Shown piece by piece: positions 1 through 6,239 of a stretch of 6,239 bases of DNA (positions within the stretch are counted from its first letter, which is position 1; each line of letters begins with the position of its first letter). The position numbers were made by a program, and so were the translations under genes. The stretch comes from B21-G16 sp003644825 [NCBI: Candidatus Zhuqueibacterota bacterium] (GTDB taxonomy: Bacteria; SM23-31; B21-G16): assembly GCA_003644825.1 (NCBI GenBank), contig QNDJ01000116.1:1-6239 (forward strand), in the 5' to 3' direction. The notes under the pieces were generated by a model, which saw nothing but the letters and a program-made list of their open reading frames with translations, did no database searches and had not been told where the DNA came from.

Positions 1-1
1 C

Positions 2-1183
2 TTAACAATCTTTTTAGATGAATTCAGACGATATGAAAACTATGTAAAAAAAGAAGTTACGTTTGTAAATTATGTGAGAGACCCAAAGCAAGCTCAGGTT
101 TATGTGTTATTTCTTAGTAGAGAGACAGGAAGCGGTGGAAGAGAAAATACTCTGTACTTCGCAGGACAAAAAGAATTTGCAGGAATAAACGATACTCTAT
201 CTTTTATTACGAAACCACTTGGCACAGAAGACATAAGAAGACGTGAACTGGTTAAAGTATTAAAAATAGGTTTAATGAAATACATTGCAAGAACTCCTCA
301 GCGCAACAATATCATAATAAACTATAAACCATCTATTGGTGAAGAATTGCCTGAAGAAGTAAAAGATAAATGGAATTACTGGGTTTTTAATATAAGTCCA
401 GATTTTAATTACAGAGCCGAGGAATCCTATAAGAATTTGGAATTTAATTGCAGATTGTCATCCAATAGAATTACAGAAAACTGGAAAATTGAATTATTCT
501 ATGAAAATGAATATCAGGAAAGTGAAAATGTAACTCCAGAAAAAACATATAGAACAATCAGAAGAACAAATACTTTTCAGGGGCTCATTGTGAAAAGTAT
601 CAACAACAACTGGTCAGCAGGCGTCGATACAAGAGCAAACTCCTCTACAAGATTTAATACTCGTTTATCACTATCAGTTGCACCTGCAATAGAATATAAT
701 ATTTTCCCATATTCTCAATCTACACGAAGACAGCTAAGATTTCTTCTCAGTCTCTGGGCTAAAAATGTTCAGTACAATGAAGAAACAATATTTTATAAAA
801 AATCAGAAAATCTATTCGGAACATCTCTCAGAATCAGTGAAAGCATATACGAAAAATGGGGAAATATATGGTCATCATTAGAGGGAATTCTTTTTTTTCA
901 TGACACAGGTGTAAACAGGCTGGAATTTGATGGCGGAATAAATTACAGAATCTTTGAAGGCCTTTCATTACGTATAAGAGGTGAAATATCTCTCATTCAT
1001 GACCAATTATTTTTACCAATTAAAGAAAGTACTCCAGAAGAAATATTGCTGAGAGTTCGCCAGCTAAAAACAAATTGGGAATATAGAATATCATTTGGTT
1101 TTAACTACAGATTTGGTTCAAAATACTCCAACATTGTTAATCCAAGGTTCGATAGAGGAAGACGCGGTTACAGGTTTCGATAA
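2..1183 (+). CDS. Predicted outer-membrane beta-barrel protein of unknown function, 5'-partial
   Basis: The reading frame is open to the left edge. Codons upstream of the GTG at 74 continue a conserved-looking protein (FLDEF, then KKEVTFVNYVRD), so that GTG is internal and the true start plus signal peptide lie outside the window; 393 residues are visible. Two parts are seen. An N-terminal alpha/beta region (visible residues 1-95) carries TFVNYVRD, TGSGG (42-46) and GLMKYIARTP. A C-terminal part of about 265 residues opens with DKWNYWVF (122-129) and SSNRITENWKI, followed by alternating polar/aromatic stretches typical of transmembrane beta-strands, and ends with NYRFGSKYSNIVNPRF. From memory, this layout matches a family of hypothetical proteins common in Bacteroidota, Ignavibacteria and Gemmatimonadota; no function is known to me. 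Family members often show cysteines near the 'FLD' segment, and none is present here. The location is inferred to be the outer membrane. The gene converges with the TonB receptor gene. Family resemblance is fairly sure; function is unknown. Confidence 0.85.
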   Translation, partial: LTIFLDEFRRYENYVKKEVTFVNYVRDPKQAQVYVLFLSRETGSGGRENTLYFAGQKEFAGINDTLSFITKPLGTEDIRRRELVKVLKIGLMKYIARTPQRNNIIINYKPSIGEELPEEVKDKWNYWVFNISPDFNYRAEESYKNLEFNCRLSSNRITENWKIELFYENEYQESENVTPEKTYRTIRRTNTFQGLIVKSINNNWSAGVDTRANSSTRFNTRLSLSVAPAIEYNIFPYSQSTRRQLRFLLSLWAKNVQYNEETIFYKKSENLFGTSLRISESIYEKWGNIWSSLEGILFFHDTGVNRLEFDGGINYRIFEGLSLRIRGEISLIHDQLFLPIKESTPEEILLRVRQLKTNWEYRISFGFNYRFGSKYSNIVNPRFDRGRRGYRFR

Positions 1184-1210
1184 ATTTTAAAAAAAATTCA
1201 TCTCCTGTTT

Positions 1211-1225
1211 TAGCAGTCACTGCTA
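1211..1225. terminator. Small hairpin between convergent genes, possible terminator
   Basis: TAGCAG and CTGCTA form a perfect 6-bp stem around the 3-base loop TCA. A few A-T pairs extend it if one T is bulged on the right side. It sits 27 bases after the stop of the plus-strand gene and 62 bases after the stop of the minus-strand receptor gene, where a shared terminator would be expected. Neither strand shows a proper U-run directly after the stem: the plus side is followed by TAAAAATAAAA, and the minus side by AAAACAGGAG with a T-run only about 15 bases later. This is therefore a candidate by position more than by form. A stem this short can also arise by chance. Confidence 0.3.
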
Positions 1226-1287
1226 TAAAAATAAAATCGAACTGTATCTTTTAAACTGATTGATATGTTTATTTCGATTCCAGAAAT

Positions 1288-3588
1288 TTAAGGAACAACA
1301 TTTATTGAGATTGATAAATTTCTTCCTGGTGAATAGATGCCTGAACCGTGTTCCTTATAAAGTTCATCAAAAATATTCTCAAAAATTATATTTAATTTTA
1401 AAGAAGAAAACTCAATTCCTCCTTTTATATTAACTGTTTTATAACCGGGTGTACCTCCTTCCGGGATTCTTGTATCGAGAATATCTCTCTGAGAAAGTCT
1501 ATCCTGTTTTGTTGCAAACCTCAAAAATGTTTCAATCCACAAATTTCTTGTTTTATACCATCGTATTCCAAATTTTCCCATAAAAGGTGGAATCCTGCTC
1601 ATTGGTTCTTTAAGACTGATATTTTCTCCATAGGTATAAAAACAATTACCATTAAGAATTATTGAAGAGCTTGCCTTAAAAGAAAAATATAATTCAGAAC
1701 CACAGATGTATGATTTTCCTGTATTAAACTTCTGAAAAATCGGGACTTCTCCTTTATCTTTTATACCATTATTGTTTTCATCAAAAAAAGGCAACCCCTG
1801 ATAATACCCGTACTTTCTCTCAATTAAATTTGTTAATCTATTGTAAAATAAAAACATACCACCTGCGAGTTTTTTATCATTTATTTTCAATCCTAATTCA
1901 AAATTATTGCTAATTTCTGGCTTTAAATAAGGGCTCGGGGCATCAACACCGGAATTTGACACTTTCAACACAACCGTATCATTAAAATTTGGAGCCCTGA
2001 ATCCCCTCGAATACGAACAAGTAATATTTAATCTCTCATCAGGTTTATATGATAAACCAATCAATCCGGATAAATTACCAAAATTTTGTGAATATGTGCC
2101 CCAGGGGGCTTCAAGTGGAGATTTAAAAGCAAAATAACTGTATCTTAAACCTGCAGTTAAATTTAACTTTTTACTGTAAAGATATTCATCCTTTATGTAT
2201 ATTCCACCCGAATTATAAATGGACTTATCAGGAAAATCTCCTCTTATTTCTTCTGAACTATCAATTTTTATTTTTTTACCACTGCTTCTGACAATATCTC
2301 TATAATACTCGATACCACCCTTTATAATATGTTTTTCAGATACAATAGAAGACAAACAGGCAAATGTTCCTATTGTGTAAATTCTATTCATAATTTTCTT
2401 TACAGTAGAACTTCCCGTCTTTTGAAGGGTTTTTCCTTCATGTTCCTGCTGATAAGAGACATTCCACTGAAAATCACTTATCCAGGAACCCACCGGCTTA
2501 TAGTTATAATTTATATAAGAGAGTCTTCTTTTCTGAGGTTCATATATATATTTCTGATACTGCCCTGTAACATATTTGTCATACCTTGGAACCTCTTTTT
2601 GATTGACCAAAAGGTAGTTAAAATCCAGGCTGTTATTAGCATTTATAGTATATCTAAGATTAATATTACCATCAATTTCTGACCATCCTGTAGGAGATTG
2701 AACATTTACATTTTTCCCTGCTCTTAAATCACCAATATCCTTATACCCTCCAACACCGGTAAAAGAAAATCGTTCATTTCCACCCTCAAGTTTGAAAGTA
2801 TAATTTTTGCCTTTATCCGCAGTCGATAACCTTACCATTACTTCAGGTTTTAATTGGAAGTGCCGGGTGTTAGAATAAAAAATCCTGGGAATAAGGTTTA
2901 TTGTTCCTCCAATTGCATCACTACCGTATGCAACTGAAGTTGGTCCTCTTGTTACCATAATATTATCCAGTGCCTCTGGAAGTATTGTATTCAAATACTG
3001 GTTTGCACCGAACCTGAAAGTAGGTTTATTCAGCCTTACACCATTGAAAAGAAGTAGAACATACTTACCTATTAACCCTCTTATAATTGGTGAACCATGC
3101 CCATAAGTTGTCTTCTGTACAAGAATTCCTGGTTCTCCTTTAAGTATATCCGAGGTATTTTCATACGATTTTTCTTTAAATATCTCTCTTGGTACAATAT
3201 TAATAAAATTTTCCGCATTGAATACCTGTTCTTCCAGCGAACTCCCGATAACATCTATCGCTTTAAGGTTCAAAATCTTTTGATTGATTTTAATTTCTAA
3301 ATACTTTTTTTCATTTTCTTTTAATTTCAAAGGTATCTCTTTTAAATTATAACTTACATGAGAAATAATAAGATAATCTTTAAGTGAACCAGAAAAAGAT
3401 ATTTTAAATCTCCCTTCTCTATCTGTATAAGTTCCTATTTTCATAGCTTTTAAATAAACATTAACAGCCTCAACAGGAATGTTAGTTTTATTGTCAATAA
3501 CAACCCCTGAAATTTCACCTCTATTTTGAGAAAAAACAGGAGCCCACAATAGCATAATCCCCGAAATAAAAATAAGAACTCTTTTCAT
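1288..3588 (-). CDS. TonB-dependent outer-membrane receptor with N-terminal carboxypeptidase-regulatory-like domain
   Basis: This is a TonB-ExbBD-powered outer-membrane importer; the ligand cannot be named. The start chosen is the ATG at 3588 (766 aa), not the in-frame GTG at 3600, because GAGGTGA lies 8 bases before the ATG and overlaps that GTG. Residues, counted from this ATG: Sec signal peptide about 1-21; a beta-sandwich regulatory-like domain about 24-103 (GEISGVVIDNKT, DREGRFKIS); a TonB-box-like IDVIG at 111-115; a plug about 122-235 (GHGSPIIRG, NGVRLNKP, GPTSVAYGSDAIGGTINLI); and a 22-strand barrel to the end. FRAP (530-533) and SPYLKPE resemble the FRAP/NPxL boxes of heme-type receptors, and HGSGIYSPGRN near the end is also familiar from that group. 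However, no histidine lies between the two boxes, so heme is not supported. Heme, a siderophore, cobalamin or a peptide remain possible. Oddities are a DxNxNGxxDxGE loop at 603-614 and a C-terminus (NVVP) without the usual final aromatic residue. It lies downstream of the protease gene on the same strand. Confidence 0.93.
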   Translation of the reverse strand: MKRVLIFISGIMLLWAPVFSQNRGEISGVVIDNKTNIPVEAVNVYLKAMKIGTYTDREGRFKISFSGSLKDYLIISHVSYNLKEIPLKLKENEKKYLEIKINQKILNLKAIDVIGSSLEEQVFNAENFINIVPREIFKEKSYENTSDILKGEPGILVQKTTYGHGSPIIRGLIGKYVLLLFNGVRLNKPTFRFGANQYLNTILPEALDNIMVTRGPTSVAYGSDAIGGTINLIPRIFYSNTRHFQLKPEVMVRLSTADKGKNYTFKLEGGNERFSFTGVGGYKDIGDLRAGKNVNVQSPTGWSEIDGNINLRYTINANNSLDFNYLLVNQKEVPRYDKYVTGQYQKYIYEPQKRRLSYINYNYKPVGSWISDFQWNVSYQQEHEGKTLQKTGSSTVKKIMNRIYTIGTFACLSSIVSEKHIIKGGIEYYRDIVRSSGKKIKIDSSEEIRGDFPDKSIYNSGGIYIKDEYLYSKKLNLTAGLRYSYFAFKSPLEAPWGTYSQNFGNLSGLIGLSYKPDERLNITCSYSRGFRAPNFNDTVVLKVSNSGVDAPSPYLKPEISNNFELGLKINDKKLAGGMFLFYNRLTNLIERKYGYYQGLPFFDENNNGIKDKGEVPIFQKFNTGKSYICGSELYFSFKASSSIILNGNCFYTYGENISLKEPMSRIPPFMGKFGIRWYKTRNLWIETFLRFATKQDRLSQRDILDTRIPEGGTPGYKTVNIKGGIEFSSLKLNIIFENIFDELYKEHGSGIYSPGRNLSISINVVP

Positions 3589-3596
3589 TTTAAATC

Positions 3597-3603
3597 TCAC
3601 CTC
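3597..3603 (-). promoter_or_regulatory. Shine-Dalgarno site of the TonB receptor gene (decides the start)
   Basis: On the minus strand GAGGTGA matches seven consecutive bases of the anti-Shine-Dalgarno complement and stands 8 bases before the ATG at 3588. It overlaps the alternative in-frame GTG at 3600, which would be left without a well-placed ribosome site. The ATG start also gives a cleaner signal peptide beginning MKRVLIF. Confidence 0.8.
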
Positions 3604-3642
3604 TCTTCAACTGCTAAAAACAAGAAAAAGCATAAGATATTA

Positions 3643-3669
3643 ATTATAAAAAATAGAACATAAATTCAA
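3643..3669 (-). promoter_or_regulatory. Candidate sigma-70-type promoter for the TonB receptor gene
   Basis: Reading the minus strand, a TTGAAT (-35 like, 3669-3664) is followed after 15 bases by a perfect TATAAT (-10, 3648-3643). Taking TTTGAA instead gives a 16-base spacer. The start of transcription would fall near 3635, leaving a leader of roughly 45-50 bases before the ATG at 3588. The region is very AT-rich, so such matches occur easily. The spacer is shorter than the ideal 17, and no Fur-box-like or other clear operator is seen over it. Its position in the gap between the protease stop and the receptor start supports independent transcription of the receptor. Confidence 0.35.
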
Positions 3670-3737
3670 ATATGGCTGTTAAAAGATTTATAATAATAAA
3701 TTTTATGTTTTTAAACAATAATTTTTCTCCAAATTAA

Positions 3738-6203
3738 TTAAAAATTTTTAGTTCCTATAGGACTTCCCGGTGGTAAAACAGGCCTGATAAGGTACCTATC
3801 AGGTTCAAAAGGTCTATTCAGGAATCGCTCTATTATATTAGAAATTTCAAAATAATGAGCTTTTTCCATACCACTAACAGAATTATACCTTTTTTTTATC
3901 CATAATAAAAGTTCGTTCAGTTTATAAGAGGCAACAGCCCTTACTCTATAGGACGCATCTGGATTGTCCGCCAGAGCCATAAGCTCATTAACAACAGCCT
4001 CTTCACAGGCACGCGATAACTCAGCCCTATATGGTTCCGAAGGTGTTTTCTTGAACCAGGTATGAGAAAAAATTTCATCAATAACTTCAATCAAGCCCGG
4101 GTTATCTTTATTTTTCTCATGAAGGTCTATTAATCTACCCGCTCTTTCATATTGTAGAAGTAAAGAAACAGTGAACCTTGCCAGCCTTGAAGCAGGCTCA
4201 ATCGGATCAAAAATAGGTCCCGTTTTCCCGGTAAATAACTCTCTATTTCTTGAATAACCTGAAGGCCTTGGTGGTAGTTTATTCATAATTGATTCAGGAA
4301 AAGAAAGCTCTTCAGGAGAAATAGTTTCCAGTATTACTTTAAGTGCTTCCCTCTGTTTGTCTGGTGGTACTACATTAAGAGGTTTCTGACCATCACCTCT
4401 TAAGGTATATGTATAATATACACCTCCAAGGGTTTTAACAGCAGCTATCAACTGGTATCGATGATGAAAATAAACTGGTACCAGCACATCCTCCATCAAT
4501 GAAAGAGGCATACCAAATCGAATATTTCTTTCCCCGAATTGCTCAAGAGCAATTCTGCGGACTTCCATTTCATGTTTTAACATTTTAACCGGGTCTTTAC
4601 CATTGTCCCATTGATTTGCCAGAGGATGAGAAGCCCCAGGATATGTTGCGTCCCTATCAGACATAAAATATAAACCTTCTTTAAATCCCTCATCAATAAT
4701 TTTATTCAAGGCTTCCTTTTCATCAACATTATCCGGAAAATCAGAATAACCAAACTTAATTGACAGTTCATCCCATCTGCCTGGTCCAGGCCTGTATGCA
4801 TTTGATAAATCAAGCCTTCCATCTTTTGTTATTAAAACCAGAGGAGCAGGATAATCCATCACTGATGCTCTATCGTTTACACTTGACGCATAGTTATGTC
4901 TTAATCCAAGAGTATGCCCTACTTCGTGACATGCAAGCTGACGAATCCTCATTAATGCCATCTCTTTCATATCTGAAGGGATTTTCCCTTTTTCTTTATA
5001 AGGTGCAAGAAGACCCTCTGCCAGTAAATAATCCTGACGAACCCTCAAAGAACCTAGTGATACATGTCCCTTAATAATCTCACCAGTTCTGGGGTCCACA
5101 ACTGAACCACCGTAAGACCATCCCCTGGTTAAACGATTAACCCACTGTATAACATTATAACGAATATCAAGAGGGCTAACACCCTTTGGAAGAAGCTTTA
5201 CCTGAAATGCATTTTTAAACCCAGCCGACTCAAATACTTTATTCCACCAGCTCGCACCTTCAAGTACAGCAGTCCTGACGGGCTCTGGAATTCCTCTGTC
5301 GACATAGTAGATAATCGGTTTAATCGGTTCGGAAATATCTGCAGAAGGGTCTTTCTTTTCAAGCCTGTGCCTGCAGATCAGTTTTTTCTCCAAAGGTTCA
5401 CCAAGTGGAGCAGTATAATCATAATAACTTATGTAGTTGAAAGGCATCCGCGGGTCAAAAACCCTTGGTTTATAACCCGGTGCAGGTAATTTAACAAAAG
5501 AATACCTTTCCCTAACAGTTACTGCCTCCGGTGTAGGAACAGTCTGCCTTAAATAATTTCCAGCTATTTCAGATGTAAATGTTAATATAACTTCAAACTC
5601 AGTATTTTCCGGAAAACTCTTTGTATTGGGTAAATAAAATGTACTTCGTGTCTTATCCAACTTAAAATTACCCTGTCGGCTTCTGCTTAAATATCTTTTT
5701 ACATTAAAACCATCTCGAAGAAAAAAGTTTGTTGCATCTACAAGAACAGCTTTTTTACTTACCGCATAAATTTCAAATCCCCAGAGTATAGACTCTGCAA
5801 ATGATTCTTTAACTGCCTTTATTTCATAGTAATTGTTACTGCTGGCTCTAAATTTATAATTCGGTTGAACAAGTAAGACCTTTCGCCCTGCCTGTTCAAA
5901 ATAAACTATTCGCGACCGTCCAGACATTCCTCTATCAAGACCAATATCATTCGAACCTATACCTGTTGTAAGAGACACAAGATAAATAAATTCAAATTTC
6001 TTTTTCGGAATTTCCAGCCAGATTTTATCCTCTTTCAAATCCCTGTAAAATGTAAAAAAACCTTCATATTTTTCCATATCCTTTGTTTTCTCCTGAATTG
6101 ATGGTGATTCAGCTGCTGTTTTAACCTGAGAATTCGAACTATAAAATGGAATAATTATTAAACAAAAAATAACAAATAATGTAAGATAAACCTTTCTACT
6201 CAT
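3738..6203 (-). CDS. Exported zinc-dependent metalloprotease, DUF5117/DUF4953 family (metzincin type)
   Basis: This 821-residue protein is predicted to be a peptide-bond hydrolase acting outside the inner membrane. Residues 1-26 form a Sec signal peptide (basic start, then hydrophobic LTLFVIFCLIIIPF); the cysteine there is not in a lipobox. A DUF5118-like segment (about 35-70, IQEKTKDMEKYEGFF) leads into a DUF5117-like region (about 70-275) with the family hallmark GIGSNDIGLDRG and VLLVQPNYKFRA. The catalytic part begins near 297 (IIYYVDRGIPEPVR, WWNKVFESAGF). It carries GSVVDPRTGEIIKGHVSLGS (366-385), the zinc motif HEVGHTLGLRHN with H426, H430, H436 as ligands and E427 as catalytic base, and a Met-turn SVMDYP with M449, 13 residues after the last ligand. 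HExxHxxGxxH plus a Met-turn defines metzincins. A conserved C-terminal part follows to about 710. Length is normal for the family and all catalytic residues are intact. The ATG at 6203 is supported by AAAGGAG six bases upstream. Substrate is unknown; the TonB receptor downstream could suggest peptide use, but this is conjecture. Confidence 0.95.
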   Translation of the reverse strand: MSRKVYLTLFVIFCLIIIPFYSSNSQVKTAAESPSIQEKTKDMEKYEGFFTFYRDLKEDKIWLEIPKKKFEFIYLVSLTTGIGSNDIGLDRGMSGRSRIVYFEQAGRKVLLVQPNYKFRASSNNYYEIKAVKESFAESILWGFEIYAVSKKAVLVDATNFFLRDGFNVKRYLSRSRQGNFKLDKTRSTFYLPNTKSFPENTEFEVILTFTSEIAGNYLRQTVPTPEAVTVRERYSFVKLPAPGYKPRVFDPRMPFNYISYYDYTAPLGEPLEKKLICRHRLEKKDPSADISEPIKPIIYYVDRGIPEPVRTAVLEGASWWNKVFESAGFKNAFQVKLLPKGVSPLDIRYNVIQWVNRLTRGWSYGGSVVDPRTGEIIKGHVSLGSLRVRQDYLLAEGLLAPYKEKGKIPSDMKEMALMRIRQLACHEVGHTLGLRHNYASSVNDRASVMDYPAPLVLITKDGRLDLSNAYRPGPGRWDELSIKFGYSDFPDNVDEKEALNKIIDEGFKEGLYFMSDRDATYPGASHPLANQWDNGKDPVKMLKHEMEVRRIALEQFGERNIRFGMPLSLMEDVLVPVYFHHRYQLIAAVKTLGGVYYTYTLRGDGQKPLNVVPPDKQREALKVILETISPEELSFPESIMNKLPPRPSGYSRNRELFTGKTGPIFDPIEPASRLARFTVSLLLQYERAGRLIDLHEKNKDNPGLIEVIDEIFSHTWFKKTPSEPYRAELSRACEEAVVNELMALADNPDASYRVRAVASYKLNELLLWIKKRYNSVSGMEKAHYFEISNIIERFLNRPFEPDRYLIRPVLPPGSPIGTKNF

Positions 6204-6209
6204 AGGAAA

Positions 6210-6216
6210 CTCCTTT
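6210..6216 (-). promoter_or_regulatory. Shine-Dalgarno site of the metalloprotease gene
   Basis: AAAGGAG on the minus strand lies 6 bases before the ATG at 6203 and fixes that start. Only 23 further bases are visible upstream; they are AT-rich and show no promoter that can be called. Confidence 0.8.
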
Positions 6217-6239
6217 CTAAAATTTGGTTAATAAAAGAC

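Noticed and set aside
100-285. Minus-strand open frame of 61 codons
   Set aside because: It is antisense to the conserved N-terminal region of the barrel-family gene, and no motif is recognisable.
2329-2682. Plus-strand open frame of 117 codons inside the receptor gene
   Set aside because: It lies wholly antisense to a well-supported barrel gene, has biased hydrophobic composition expected from the complement of beta-strand codons, and shows no recognisable domain.
3097-3300. Plus-strand open frame of 67 codons opposite the plug domain
   Set aside because: It is antisense to the conserved plug, rich in F, I, Y and K as expected for AT-rich shadow frames, and has no recognisable domain.
3610-3619. 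TTTTAGCAGT occurs before the receptor start (minus strand) and in the hairpin near 1209-1218 (plus strand)
   Set aside because: A single shared 10-mer made mostly of A/T-rich sequence, with no further similarity on either side; not evidence of a repeat element.
3737-3766. Terminator-like structure at the protease stop (AGTCC/GGAACT with a bulge, then AAAAATTTTTA on the minus strand)
   Set aside because: The stem is short, bulged and inside the last codons, and the T-run is preceded by A-run that could pair with it. Not convincing as an intrinsic terminator.
3783-3803. Near-perfect palindrome (CCTGATA ... TATCAGG around GGTACC) near the 3' end of the protease gene
   Set aside because: It is fully explained by codons for PDRYLIR. 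Seven-base arms at short distance are expected a few times by chance in a window this size, and only a four-base T-run follows.
4760-5074. Plus-strand open frame of 104 codons opposite the zinc motif of the protease
   Set aside because: It is antisense to the most conserved part of the protease, and its sequence is a by-product of that codon pattern.
6185-6203. Possible lipoprotein signal (cysteine 14) in the protease
   Set aside because: The residues before the cysteine (VIF) do not form a lipobox, and the hydrophobic stretch continues past it, so a standard Sec signal peptide fits better.

Overview
The window is visibly AT-rich and carries three protein-coding genes. They are a 5'-truncated gene on the plus strand (from the left edge to 1183) and two complete genes on the minus strand: a TonB-dependent receptor (1288-3588) and a metzincin-type zinc metalloprotease (3738-6203). 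All three products look like envelope proteins. The first is a predicted outer-membrane beta-barrel of unknown function, the second an active-transport receptor, and the third an exported protease of the DUF5117/DUF4953 family. I see no tRNA or rRNA gene, CRISPR array, insertion sequence, integrase or phage gene.

The protein families point to a Gram-negative bacterium of the Bacteroidota/FCB type: a receptor with an N-terminal carboxypeptidase-regulatory-like domain, the DUF5117/DUF4953 protease, and the 'TFVNYVRD ... TGSGG ... WNYWVF' barrel family. Both complete genes start behind good Shine-Dalgarno sequences (GAGGTGA and AAAGGAG). Classical Bacteroidia and Flavobacteriia use such sites weakly, so an uncultured or deep-branching FCB relative (Ignavibacteria, Marinimicrobia, KSB1 or similar) seems more likely. 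This is inference from family memory, not a database result.

Layout: the plus-strand gene converges on the receptor gene across about 100 bp, which holds one small perfect hairpin but no classical U-tract terminator. The receptor lies downstream of the protease on the same strand. A 149 bp AT-rich gap separates them and contains a plausible sigma-70-type promoter, so the receptor can probably be transcribed on its own. Only 36 bp upstream of the protease are visible, so its promoter cannot be judged.

How the genes might work together: a secreted or periplasmic protease beside a TonB receptor invites the idea of digesting a protein or peptide substrate and importing a product. Nothing in the sequence proves it, and the gap argues against a tight operon. 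The window reads as ordinary chromosomal content. Points worth a second look are the uncharacterised barrel family, a calcium-loop-like motif in the receptor, the receptor's atypical C-terminus and lack of a heme-type histidine, and the protease's unknown substrate.
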